Counted from the stretch's first letter, positions 8,545 through 18,013 are shown. The stretch: DNA of 26,581 bases from Jimgerdemannia flammicorona (GCA_003990745.1 RBNI01000832.1:1-26581), one strand, 5' to 3'. Program-made: numbers and translations. The notes: generated by a model not told the origin, from the letters alone.

Positions 8545-9552
8545 ATGTCACAGCTTCCGCATGAAATAACAACTGCGAATTTCGCATTTCGCAGAGTAAC
8601 CGTCCAGAATTCGAAACTGGACCTTCTCGCCAGTTCCCTCGTCTGCTCCCACTTGTTCATGGAGGCCTGGTCATTAGTCGACCCAGCTTTGTTTCAAGTG
8701 TTATTTCTGGAATTACAGTGCGGTCTGCGCGAGGGCTACCTATTGCGCCTCTACTCCCTACTCACGGAATCCCTTCGATATGGACTTTCCCATTGCGACC
8801 ATTTTCAGGGCATCCAGATCATCCTATCCTACATTGGAGGAGGTAACCCTTTTCGCCCCGTTGCCACTACGATCCACAAGGTTGTCCGCCTCCAGCCTCC
8901 GGGCCTCCGTCTCGCAGAGATCTTGGTCCGAAATCCTAATTGGGCTGTCGTCCTTATCGAACTGCTGGATGTCATATTTCCGCCAGGCATAGTCGCAATT
9001 ATTTCTCAGTTCACCATTTACAGTGAAGGAACGGCATGCAATGACATCGCCATTAATCTGCTTGAACGTTTTGGGCCAATCTTGCGCGACGTCTGACTCT
9101 ACGGCTTCCAATTCGATGCGATGCTGTTGGAAGCGTTGGCACGGTGTCGTGGTCTCGATTGCTTGTCAGTGTTTGACAGTCAGTCCACTTACCCAACTCT
9201 CCCCGGCGCCGTTGCGACTCTTGCTGTCGCGCTGCCAAATCTTACCAGCCTAACCTTTTCCTTGGCGAATTATGACAAGGAAGTGTGTGTCTCCAATGTG
9301 TAGCTGCAGGAGATCGTAACGCGTCTGCCAAGCCTGACGCAACTTTTGGCAGATGTCGATTTTATGGTAAACGACGAGTGCCTACGGTTGGTGATTCGCA
9401 ATGCAAAGGTGATGGAGGTGTTTGAGCTGGTCGGGTGTATAATGCTACGCGGTGAGGGCGAGTGGACAGAAAATGGAATTGGATGGCGGCCCGAGAGAAT
9501 TGCGGCTAAATGGACAATGGCCATATCATCGTTGTTCACACAATTCTTGTGA
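8545..9552 (+). pseudogene. F-box/leucine-rich-repeat-like protein, two nonsense mutations
   Basis: One frame runs 335 codons from ATG at 8545 to TGA at 9550, broken only by TGA at 9094-9096 and TAG at 9301-9303. The N terminus (LPHEI, then LDLLASSLVCSHLFMEAW) resembles an F-box, the Skp1-binding helix bundle of SCF ubiquitin ligases. Later parts have spaced leucines typical of degenerate LRRs (CRGLDCLSVF, LPNLTSLTF, LPSLTQLLADVDF). In the family the LRRs select substrates. Both stops are one C-to-T step from sense codons (CGA and CAG), the second in the CpA context preferred by RIP; the RIP-hit retrotransposon ends 600 bp upstream. No intron is needed, as the frame is otherwise continuous. 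The F-box is weak at its start, so the class is likely rather than certain. Translated as is, it would end at 183 residues, losing the LRR part. Confidence 0.75.
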
Positions 9553-9680
9553 CAAGAGTGTCTGAGGCTTGATATTTATATAACCGATTGTATGACGTGG
9601 AAATTTGATTGAGAATTTCGAGATATTTTTTACTTTTCTATATCTGACGCTGCCCTGCAGATTTCATGTAACTCCGTGGT

Positions 9681-10046
9681 TCATTTCAGCTCGCCTAAAA
9701 ATAAACAAAATCTGCCGCCACTAGCTAGGTGTTCAAGATCACCTGTTGCTTCTTGAAAATTATTATGCGAGCTGCTCATTGGAGTGGGCCGAACTCCAAG
9801 ATCAACACACAATTTCATATTCAGTCTTGGGAATCGACAATGCAAGTGCATGGAGCAATAATTAGAGCCTCGAATTGTAATGATGAGACCATGAGCCAAG
9901 CTGTCTGCGTAAACTCGAATGCTTCCAATCACCAGAGTTGAGCCATTGCAAATGGTGCTGCACTGCAGTTGGCAGAACACACCCCCCTGGGCAGAGCGAT
10001 AGACTTTAGCCTCCTTTTGCTTGATTCTGATGTTCGTCATTCTCAT
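9681..10046 (-). CDS. Hypothetical protein, 121 residues
   Basis: An uninterrupted frame from ATG to TGA on the minus strand. The predicted protein is rich in Cys and Ser (QGGVFCQLQCSTIC and SNYCSMHLHC), with no signal peptide or membrane segment that I can see and no recognised domain. Codon third positions show no strong bias, and an overlapping plus-strand frame of 111 codons (10021-10356, no ATG at its start) is no better. It sits between two F-box remnants. It could be a chance ORF in intergenic DNA. Confidence 0.3.
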   Translation of the reverse strand: MRMTNIRIKQKEAKVYRSAQGGVFCQLQCSTICNGSTLVIGSIRVYADSLAHGLIITIRGSNYCSMHLHCRFPRLNMKLCVDLGVRPTPMSSSHNNFQEATGDLEHLASGGRFCLFLGELK

Positions 10047-10570
10047 TTTCCAAGTTTCACCTTATTGCGGCCAGATTCATGTGCAAAATGATATAAGATA
10101 TAAAAAAGAAGGGGGGGGGTGCAGGGATGGTTTTGCGAGGATAATGTGTCATTTCGAGCACTGCCAAAATATTTTGTTTAATTTCAGCAAATTGGATGAC
10201 GTTGCTCCTAGTCTCCGTTTATTATATTATGTAGCTGCACAACGTATTGTCTTGCTGAGACCAAGAACGTATATGATAATCGTGGTTGCGTTATTGTATA
10301 ATGTGAAGGAGTGTTATGATCTAAGCTTGTATAATATAGACAGCAGAATACAATAAAAAAAAAATAGGTTTATCGGATACGGGGATGGGAGTATATACAA
10401 CGTAGTAGACCAACCCATGTTCAGGATAGCCAACCCACATTGACAAAAGCTAATAATTTTTTTTAGAGTGTAAGAGAAATAAGGCTATCGCAAGGGCAGT
10501 GACCATCACAAATGCAAGTGGGACACTCTCCTGAACTTGCTAGAGGAACGACTCATCAGCGTGGACAGCA

Positions 10571-10797
10571 ATGACATCAGCGCAGAACATGTGCCACATT
10601 TGCTGTTGTTGTAAAAGTCCATGCGAAGGTGTCCACAATATCGCTCGAGACACTCGGCCAGATATTCTGTCTCTTAAATCAATCGCCAATAATCCGAACC
10701 TGAACCTCTTCATCGCCTCCCTCGTATGCTCCCGCTGGTTCCAGAAGGTTCGCTCTACTTACATATATTTTCCTGTTAAATGTCCTGAAGCATAATG
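10571..10797 (+). pseudogene. F-box gene fragment
   Basis: The downstream part of this 74-codon frame reads NPNLNLFIASLVCSRWFQKV, the same layout as LDLLASSLVCSHLFMEAW in the 8545 pseudogene and typical of the second half of an F-box (LVCxxW). It ends 21 codons later at a stop, with no LRR part following. Just upstream, another frame (about 10495-10605) encodes a coding-like segment, LLNLLEERLISVDSND, stopping at TAA. I read this as a truncated second copy of an F-box gene family, with frame damage. Which frame was original is not settled. Confidence 0.5.
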
Positions 10798-10861
10798 ACT
10801 CATTTATGAATCGTTGAAAGAGGATAATTGCTAGACGACATTATTTTTAATGTGTTAACCG

Positions 10862-11209
10862 TTACACTTGTGGCCGAGCGTGAACTGCGACGTCGGCTAT
10901 TATTATATGAAAATTTCTAAATATCACTAGGATAAAATTGGGTCGAAGTTGCAGAATTCTGCCTGCGCATAATGCACATTTAATTGATGAACCTCCTTCT
11001 CCGCCCGCAATACATGCAAAACGGAAGTCTAATCGCATGCATGCGCTTCTGTTGCTGATTCTGCTGAGGAAATGTCCATGGTGGTGGTGCTCGGCATCGT
11101 CGAAGTCAGAGTCGCAGTCGGAGTTGTTGTGCTCGCACTTGAGAGGCTGGCAAAAGGTTTCCATAATGTCGGCGAGGGTTGTCTTGGTATTGGTGATGGG
11201 TGAGGGCAT
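10862..11209 (-). pseudogene. Coding-like frame with acidic, Cys/His-rich N-terminal part
   Basis: From ATG at 11207-11209 about 65 codons use mainly C- or G-ending codons (ACC, CTC, GCC, GAC, CAG, AAG, TGC, GAG), a typical fungal coding pattern. The protein includes LADIMETFCQPLKCEHNNSD, an acidic SDCDSDFDD stretch and HHHHGHF. Bias fades beyond about 11010, so the true C terminus may lie in another exon or be lost. In-frame stops lie just upstream (TAA at 11252-11254), with no AG acceptor between them and the ATG, so the ATG is the only start available. It adjoins a second coding-like exon (11327-11562). I do not recognise the protein. Confidence 0.4.
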
Positions 11210-11263
11210 GGCACGGCGTTTTGGTGGGAGATGTGGAAGGTTTGTGTCAAATTATATTGATCC

Positions 11264-11562
11264 TCATCCTCCACCCCTACAACACCAAATTCCCAATCCC
11301 ATATTCTAAAAAAAAAAAAAACTCACCTTTCACCGGCATTCTCGGAAATGAATCTACCCTTATCTCCATCGTCTTCGACTTCCATATCCGTCCAATTGAC
11401 GCTCCTCGCACCGTTCCTCGAATTCTTGAGGGGATTCTCCTTGAGCAGCTCCGTTTCATTCGGCTTGGCTGAAGAGTGGTCGGGAGGGGCGACGGATGGA
11501 TCGGGCTGAATTTGTGGAGGGGGGAATTGGAAAGGTTCGAGTATATGAATAATGCAAGATGA
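11264..11562 (-). pseudogene. Coding-like exon with strong 5' splice site
   Basis: A minus-strand frame open from 11562 carries PPDHSSAKPNETELLKENP and then DMEVEDDGDKGRFISENAGE, with fungal-like codon choice. At 11327 it meets AAAG|GTGAGT, a near-ideal donor. A 50-bp intron (11277-11326) ending in GTTGTAG would follow, but the spliced frame stops after three glycine codons at 11264. No splice choice I tried joins it to the next coding-like block at 11209. Either the gene really ends here or an indel has broken a longer acidic protein. TTAG at 11563-11566 could be its upstream acceptor. No family recognised. Confidence 0.4.
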
Positions 11563-11617
11563 CTAAGCAAATCCTCATGCGAAATTAACCATAAATCAAA
11601 ATGTAGTAGTTAGCATA

Positions 11618-12170
11618 GTGATAGTTCAAACATTGGCTTGCTGGTGGTTCTTTTCTTGTATCATACTACCACTCACACACCCACATTTGTGCTTATCTGT
11701 TGTTGGAAGCCCCACAGTGGAGTGTCTGGTATTGCATAGGGTTATTACAAGAAACGTACTTAGCCGACTGTACGTGAGAAGTCAGGTCGTGAGAAGTCAC
11801 GTCGTGGGCGACAAATTTTTTTGAATAGCCGAGCCTGTTCTCACCAAATATGTACACGCCAAGTGTGAAATGACGAGAAATCGAAATAATTATTATATAT
11901 TTCTGCGTGAAGAATGAATTTTTTTGATAGGAAATCGGACATCTAACCTTATTGTCTTCGGCAAACATACTTTTATACCGTCTTCTGACTAATAATGTAT
12001 CATGTAAGGGCGATACATATACAAGTAGAAAGGCCTTGAGACGGGAATGACCTTGCGTAGTGTTTCTTATGGGACTGCGGATTCGCCTTTGCTTAAGGGG
12101 CTCATCAGTTGGCTTAAAAACGTGGCCGGTTGCGGTGTCGGTTAGTACGGCTGTATATCGCAAAAGTTTC
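11618..12170. other. No gene recognised; 15-bp tandem duplication
   Basis: A minus-strand frame of 209 codons (11693-12322) runs through the A-tract at 12172-12225 and so encodes a Phe/Ser run; I regard it as spurious. The only structure I see is gtgagaagtcaggtc directly repeated as gtgagaagtcacgtc (11774-11803). Confidence 0.5.
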
Positions 12171-12171
12171 C

Positions 12172-12225
12172 AAAAAGAAAAGAAAAAAAAAAAAAAAGAA
12201 AAAAAAAAAAAAAAAAAAAAAAAAA
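12172..12225. repeat. Interrupted A homopolymer
   Basis: About 54 bases of A with a few interspersed G. It lies at the edge of the diverged tandem repeats described next. Confidence 0.9.
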
Positions 12226-12236
12226 CCCGTATGTAA

Positions 12237-12423
12237 TTCACTTCAAAGTCAACGAAGGACAGCTCACCAATGTTCTGATGTTGAAGGACAGATAATGTGA
12301 TATGTGGTGCGTTGGAGTACAATTATTGACTCAACTGCTAAAGAAAACGGGAATGAAAACAATCCAAAACGGACGAAATTCACTTCAAGGATAGTGAAGC
12401 AAAGGCTTACCGATATTCTGAAG
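12237..12423. repeat. Diverged direct repeat, period about 141 bp
   Basis: attcacttcaaagtcaacga at 12237 continues to ccaatgttctgatg. A similar order (attcacttcaaggatagtga ... ccgatattctgaag) recurs from 12378. The two 46-base units match at roughly two thirds of positions by eye. Function unknown. Confidence 0.55.
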
Positions 12424-12476
12424 CCACAGTGGTCAGGCTGTTGGAGACCTAAGGTTAAAAATACTCTCCCCCCCCC

Positions 12477-12652
12477 CATATACGGACGCATATCCGAAGA
12501 CTTGAAGTCCTCAGATGCGCACCGGCCTAGCCTCTGTAACCCCCTCTTTTCCCCTCTTTTCCCTCCCCTCTTCCCCACCCCGCACGTCCCTCCAATGTAC
12601 GGATGCATTTCCCGACACTTTTAAGTCCCCAGGTGCGCACAGACCCACCCTC
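12477..12652. repeat. Diverged direct repeat, period about 118 bp
   Basis: tatacggacgcatatccgaa...cagatgcgcaccggcctagcc (12477-12536) recurs as tgtacggatgcatttcccga...caggtgcgcacagacccaccc (12595-12652). A pyrimidine-rich spacer with CCCCTCTTTT words lies between. Confidence 0.65.
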
Positions 12653-12743
12653 CATCTAAGCCGGAAATAGTAATTACTATATCTTTGATCGTGAGAGTAG
12701 GGGATGGGTGGTGGGCTTCCGTACAAGGGCCTACCTGCGACAG

Positions 12744-12816
12744 GGTACGGGTGCGAATTGTAACCTCTCGAAAAGATAGCGTACGTGTGTGAATTGTTCA
12801 CCATTGGAAAAGGTAC
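12744..12816. repeat. Tandem duplication, period 36 bp
   Basis: ggtacgggtgcgaattgtaa (12744) is followed 36 bases on by cgtacgtgtgtgaattgttc (12780). Each ends with a gaaaaga or gaaaagg box. Confidence 0.55.
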
Positions 12817-14270
12817 CGACTTGTATGCTGCCAATAAGTTAATTCGGGTGAATGGAAGATGTAGTTATTATATGTCACAAAAGCTTTATCAGTATCGGAA
12901 CAGGAATAGGTCAAATTCGAAAGCAGGTAGTTTACCCTTGATGGAATTGAAGAATTGAATGGCTGGTCCGCGTTTTTGTGACATTTGTAAGAGGGCAGAG
13001 AGGAGGGGTCCCTATGGAAGAATGTGAGAGGAAATGCATTGAATGAGTAATGATATAATAGAGTTTGCAACAAATCGAAATTTAAAGAGGATTGTGATTG
13101 GCAGAAAGGGGAAAAGGGAGAAAAGAAATAATATGAATTTTGCTTCCTGCAATAAGTTTATAGAAGATTGTTGTAATGGGAAGCTTACTTCGCCTGCAAA
13201 TGAACATCTAAATAAATTGTTATGGCGGGAAGAGCGGGTAAGACGGTCAGTATTCGTCGTGACACGTGATGTCACTCGGAAGTGGACATAATGTGACGGT
13301 GGGGAAAACAGAGAATAGTGTAACTATGTACCGCGAAATCAGAAGGTTGAGCAGGTTGAGAAGACATGTGAAGGTACTGAGAAGGCTTGAAGAGGTAGGT
13401 GGGGACATTGCTATTCAATTCGATGGTTACGAATGGTAATGGCAAGAACAGTTTTGAATGGTAAAAGTAAGGCCGATTGGTGTTGGTGGTTGACAAGCGC
13501 AATGAGAGTTGGATATTATATGTTCAACCATTCCTTTTGTATTTGTTTTCTTTTTCGGTGCTCACAGTTTAATTCGTCAGCAGTTTCAATACTTACCAGA
13601 GTCGCGCTGTTGTTGTTTACATTCCAAGCCGCTGGCTACTGGTGCTCGATACTGTCACCGCCGCGAAACTTGGTTGTGGTATTCACCATATTCGAACACT
13701 TTACCAGCAGTCCTGGGTTTCGCATATTAGTTTAGTGAGTATTGGTTGAGTAGTTCGGGGGAGGAGACGAGGTGGAATAAAATATAAAAAAAGCAACTTG
13801 AAACTCGTGCAATGATAACTTATCATACTACCATATTTCTGCAGGATACACAACAGTAGAGTTGGTAGACAAGTATACCTAGTACGAGTGGTGAGAGGAA
13901 AGGAGGGAAGGAAGGAGGCGGCGCTTCGCTTGGAGAAAAAAAAAAAAGATGCGAAATAAACATCACATGATAAATTTCGTCATGTCGTCATGCTGCCGCA
14001 TTTTTACACACAAAAAGTGAAGTACAATGTCATGAATTGTCCGTGTTGAAGCTATCATTCGGGATCTAAAGGGAGTTGCAGCGGAAGCGAATTCACCAAT
14101 GTTTATCTTGGGGATTTGGCTATGTTTTTAATTTAGCCACTTAATTTAGTTTGGAGGGATCCGGACAATTATTTTGAGAAAAATAAAAAAAAAGTACTTG
14201 AACAATGAAATGCCACACACACTAGGCACTAGGTCGAGTAAATGCCTGATTATATGGCATTAATGAATAA
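12817..14270. other. No convincing gene
   Basis: Several minus-strand frames of 76-91 codons look mildly coding-like: 12798-13073 contains NADQPFNSSIPSRVNYLLSN, and 13272-13502 contains HMSSQPAQPSDFAVHSY. They lie in different frames, mostly lack an ATG, and no consistent splice pattern joins them. An 82-codon ATG-initiated plus-strand frame (13043-13291) overlaps them with unbiased codons. I cannot choose among them. From 13740 to 14270 nothing is seen beyond short A runs. Confidence 0.35.
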
Positions 14271-14282
14271 AAATAAAATTAA

Positions 14283-14365
14283 ACCGGTACATGGTGCTCT
14301 GACGCCGTGAAGCGCCAATTGGAATCGATCGCCGATAGCAATTCTGAGACTAATGAAGCGGAACC
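14283..14365 (+). CDS. Possible exon with a GTAAGC donor
   Basis: The frame open from 14283 reads AVKRQLESIADSNSETNEAE in its second half and reaches CC|GTAAGC at 14365/14366, a good fungal 5' splice site. Acceptor candidates follow at about 14420 (TTTGCTAAG) and lead into a short basic segment (SRRRKG). No start codon lies in frame, so an upstream exon would be required. It precedes the repeat-containing coding region and may be its 5' part. Confidence 0.3.
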
Positions 14366-14529
14366 GTAAGCGTGCCGAGATCGAGCCGGGAAAAGTAGGA
14401 AAGGTTGTCCTTTGCTAAGAAGAAGCCGCAGGCGAAAAGGTATGCAAGTGCACCATCCGTGATTAACCGAAGGGGCCGGACGGCGGCCACTTGGTCGGAG
14501 GTTGTGGTCAGATGCGAACCATGTCACCA

Positions 14530-14990
14530 GTTGATGCAGAACAGGATAGGGGTCACGCGACATCTAAGTCGCCAGTGGTTGCTGTAAACAATGAGAGGAG
14601 ACCACGTCCTCAGCGGTTGACGCAAACAAGGTGAAGGATCAAAAGCCGGCCAAGTCGCCAGTGTGTGCTGGAAACAATGAGAGACGTCCAGCGACGATGA
14701 CGCAAACAAGGAGGAAGATCAAAAGCCGGCCAAGTCGTCAGTGTATGCTGGAATCATTGCGAGGAGGCGAGCAAACGACCAAGTTGGCAACGGTTGACGC
14801 AAAAAAGGAGGAGGATCAAAAGACGGCCAAGTCGTTGGTGTATGATGGAATCAATGAGAGGAGACGAGCGACGACCAAGTCGACAACAGTTGACGCAAAC
14901 GAGGAGGAGGATCAAAAGCCGGCCAAGTCGCCACTATATGGTAGAAACAATAGAGGAGTCGAGCGACGACCAAGTCGGCACAAGCAAGGT
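14530..14990 (+). repeat. Five-unit tandem repeat encoding a decayed charged repeat protein
   Basis: Units begin at about 14530, 14616, 14696, 14793 and 14889, with spacings of 86, 80, 97 and 96 bp. Each starts (g)ttgacgcaaac or a variant and continues gaggatcaaaagccggccaagtcg. Translated in the best frame per unit they give variants of VDANKEEDQKPAKSP followed by NNERRRATTK-like residues. So this was a coding repeat for a charged, probably disordered protein. The spacings are not multiples of three except the last, so the frame changes between units and no single frame reads all five. The longest frame is 14631-15059, which starts without ATG. A pseudogene or a mis-sequenced repeat array are both possible. 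Confidence 0.65.
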
Positions 14991-15187
14991 GGGCCATGTC
15001 GCCAGTGTATACTGGAAAAAAGGGGGATCAAGCGCCGACCATTCACGTGTTGTTGCTGAAAACAGGGATAAGGGTCAAACGCCGACTTTGTCGCCGGTGA
15101 TTCGTAAACCGATCGTGACAGAGGCCCGATTGCAAAGACACGACGTCGACAACTAGTTCCAGAGCGAATGACCACAACTCACTCCTC

Positions 15188-15836
15188 TTGACAAACTCGC
15201 TACCCCCCTCCATCGACGACGCTAACGCGATACAGGCGCCCATAGCCGTCGGCAGTGACAGGTTGGCTGTGATGTCATTGGATTTATCGAGGCAGCCGTT
15301 ACGGGAACCGCCATCGACTGCAACGTACTCGTCGATCCTTAACAGCGAAGACGGGCAGACGGTCAAGAGGAAGAGGGAAAAGGAGCTGGCGTCGTCATTG
15401 GTTGAGGATCTGAGGAATGTTTCGGGGGAGGCGAAAGCGAACATGGACGAGAAAAGGAATGTGGAGGTCGGTGTGAACTATAACGACAAGAAGGAGTCTA
15501 AGGGAGTCAAAATTAAGAGTGAGGCGGCGTATGAGGAGAGCTTGGTGGAGAAGGACACGAATCTGGAGGTTGGACTGCCGAAGGGACAGTTTGAGGGCCC
15601 TGGTTGCAGCGGTATTCTTTAATACCTTACCCTTGCCCACGAAAATTGTTATTTCGCGTATTTTTTGACGCTGTTTCCTATCGCTTGCAGTGGGCGTTTG
15701 TGACGGATCCTCTATGGACACCAGCGGCAACGTCGAGTTACCTCAAACCTCCGTGTCAAAGAAGCGCCCGTCACAATCCAATGCGGAGTACGACCGCGGC
15801 AAGGCCAAGATGAGAACAAAGAACAGGCGGCGGTAA
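15188..15836 (+). CDS. Hypothetical Lys-rich protein, two exons with a 79-bp intron
   Basis: Exon 1 (frame open from 15119; first in-frame ATG at 15272) contains VKRKREKELASSLVEDL, NDKKESKGVKIKSEAAYEES and EKDTNLEVGLPKG, with coding-like codon choice. G|GTATTC at 15611/15612 and TCGCTTGCAG ending at 15690 define a 79-bp intron. Removing it skips the TAA at 15620 and keeps frame into exon 2 (15691-15836), which has VSKKRPSQSNAEYDRGK and ends TKNRRR-stop. Basic clusters (KRKRE, KKRP, KNRRR) resemble nuclear localisation signals, so a nuclear location is an inference. No domain is recognised. The 5' end is uncertain: a further exon could join near 15119, perhaps linking the upstream tandem-repeat region to this gene. 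Confidence 0.5.
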
Positions 15837-16700
15837 ATCAAGAGCAACTGAGTCAGAACTCCAAAAGTGCTTAAGGTATGAGGAGAGTGGGGCGAGTCAG
15901 TGGAGTTTGTTGGGTTGATTTGGACACGCTTGAGGAGCTGTTATTAATCGATTTTCATTTTATATGAGTTACTCAATTATAGGAGAAGTAGTAGAAACAG
16001 TTCCGAATAAGCCCAGGGTTAATGTTGTCCTTCCATCTTCTGTAGAATTAATGCCCGACATTCAATTCCCATGTTTGCTATGAGCGTGACCTGATTCATA
16101 TATGCAACCAAATTTATATTATTATTATTATTATTATTTTGGAATTTTTGCCTGTTTATGGAGAGTTTAACATTTATTTTCCTCTATCATTTCATTGTAT
16201 GTTTTGGCATTTAGGTTTGAAGGTTGAAGGCGATATTTAAATGAATGTTTAATAGAAAACTTTAGCGGCATGGCCCTTTGACGCAAGCCATCATTTCAAG
16301 GACGTTGGTCACATGTTGGCGAAATACCGCAGATATCGCGGAAACATGATTTGCGCAAGACGACCGCGCACCCAGCGTTTCCAGTGCTCCTGCCCTATGT
16401 GGGTCACCACAGTAGCCGAAGCCATGTCGGTCACGTAGCTGTAGGGTAGGCTGTACTCAGGCTCGCGATGTCTAACCTACCGTACAGCGAGCCCATTGCG
16501 GGATTCCTTTTAAAATAGATGTAAGCATTCCTCCAGTGTTTGATGGGGTTGACTTAGAAAGCCGCTGTTTTCGGCCGAGGTCCGAATTATTACTTGAGTG
16601 GAAATGTTTCGTATTAATGGGCTTTTTTTTGGGGGGGGGGGGGGTTTCCCTATATCTACTACTACCTTCTACGCCCAATACCCAACGGTAGAAGGCAAAA
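15837..16700. other. Intergenic; no gene seen
   Basis: Contains a short att trinucleotide run (about 16116-16138) and a run of 8 T followed by 14 G (16623-16644). A minus-strand frame of 115 codons (16472-16819) spans that run and encodes proline/lysine from it; I do not trust it. Confidence 0.5.
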
Positions 16701-16701
16701 A

Positions 16702-17175
16702 ATGATCCTGCACCTCCACAAAAATACAATCCTCTCGAACAACTCACCTGCGCGCGTATATACCTGTCCCACTCTCTTCTACCTGCTCCGCGCAGCCCGA
16801 GCAAGACTAGCTCGATCACTCACGCAATTGCAAGTCTTCCACCATCGCGACGTGAGGCAAATGACGACGCCGATGTCCGTTATATCAGTCATGTCCACCA
16901 AACCCGGAACGAAAGCAAGGAATGAGTTCTTACAGGAGATGATTCACAAATCCACTGCCAGACTACATTCCAACATGCCCTGCCCCGTGTCCAGCGCTCA
17001 AATTGCTCTTCAACCTGGTATATACATGATTCCCTCGGAGCACTCTGAGCCGAACACCACTCGTGGTATTTATATTCCGGCACCCTTTTTCTATCCCGGT
17101 GGTGTTTCGCCGGCGAAGGTCACTGATTTCAGGGCACAGCGACAACACTGCCCATCCACAGGAAACAAGACTTAG
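16702..17175 (+). CDS. Hypothetical protein, 157 residues
   Basis: An intact frame from ATG to TAG. Residues from about 54 (a second ATG at 16861) have the better coding look: MTTPMSVISVMSTKPGTKAR, then FLQEMIHKSTARL, SSAQIALQPGIYMIPSEHSE and GIYIPAPFFYPGG. No signal peptide or membrane segment is clear; four cysteines are spread through it. No domain recognised. A possible acceptor (GCTCCGCGCAG at about 16796) lies inside, so the first 30 codons could be intron and the real start elsewhere. The downstream neighbour is the unidentified block before the rRNA fragment. A minus-strand AGGTGAGT at about 16750 is probably chance. Confidence 0.4.
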   Translation: MILHLHKNTILSNNSPARVYTCPTLFYLLRAARARLARSLTQLQVFHHRDVRQMTTPMSVISVMSTKPGTKARNEFLQEMIHKSTARLHSNMPCPVSSAQIALQPGIYMIPSEHSEPNTTRGIYIPAPFFYPGGVSPAKVTDFRAQRQHCPSTGNKT

Positions 17176-18013
17176 CGACGCGGATCTGCGTCTCCCTATT
17201 ACCTGCTAAGCGCCTAAAGCTTCCTACCAATTATTCCGGGCGTTAACTCCCCGCCCTGAACTGATTCAGGACTACCAGCTCCCAACGGGCTACGAAGGAC
17301 AAATCGAAGTTGGAATGCAAAGCCGAGCGTATGGTTTTTCAGGGGCGCCGAATGAAAATCACCACACATATGGGACTTCCAACTCGCTATCATACGTAAG
17401 CTAATACCTCCGAGGACAGCTACTTTGTGGTTCAGGGTTACACCGGGTCCCTGGGGTCCCGTGAAACCTCCCCTACGTTTATGGCTTTCGCACTAGTAGC
17501 TCCCATTTGTCGGACTCCGATCGGGACTCTGTCACCGTCTCTTGAGCATAGCTGACTCTTGCCACACACTCCAATAGGACCCATTGGTGTGTGTAGCGCA
17601 TCCCAATGGATGGAAGCCGTCACTCTCACAGATCTGCATATCCCGGGGTATGTTGAGGTCGCCGCCCCCTTTGGCATTTTGCCGTTTAGTAATCAAGTTT
17701 GTAAGAATACTCCGCACTAACTTTTACTCGTCAGTTGAGGAATCTTCTACTTTTAGGATTACCGCATGTTCCTTAAGGTCCGCCCCTTCAAATCATCTCA
17801 GATAACCTTTGACACCCACTAGGGACATTGGGCGCACACTGACTACCCTCGAGAGGGTGCTGCTTTGCCACATAATTAACCATTGCCACTCCCAAGGCGG
17901 GAGCGCTATCTGCTTTTCTCGCTTTATTTGGTACCCGGTTGCCCTGCTAGAATAAACTAGTTCGTGGATAGAATGTATTGACGTTCCGGGGGTACCCATC
18001 GTAGTGCGTTCTT
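17176..18013. other. Unidentified GC-balanced block abutting the rRNA fragment
   Basis: This block lies where the rest of the small-subunit rRNA (beyond nucleotide about 530) would be expected on the minus strand, but it does not read as fungal 18S. It contains a short inverted repeat (gacgcggatctgcgtc, about 17178) and several others. I looked for the conserved P7 and P3 core of group I introns on the minus strand and found no convincing match. Minus-strand frames of 79 and 61 codons (17438-17717) show no homing-endonuclease motif. It may be an insertion in rDNA, a strongly diverged rRNA segment, or unrelated flank. Confidence 0.4.

Noticed and set aside
11693..12322. 209-codon minus-strand ORF
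   Set aside because: Held open by the A-tract, giving a long Phe/Ser run; no coding pattern.
16472..16819. Minus-strand 115-codon ORF with a donor-like AGGTGAGT
   Set aside because: Its proline/lysine run comes from the T8-G14 homopolymer and no partner exon is apparent.
17176..18013. Group I intron with homing endonuclease in the rRNA
   Set aside because: No convincing P7/P3 core and no LAGLIDADG or His-Cys box on either strand; kept only as an open question.
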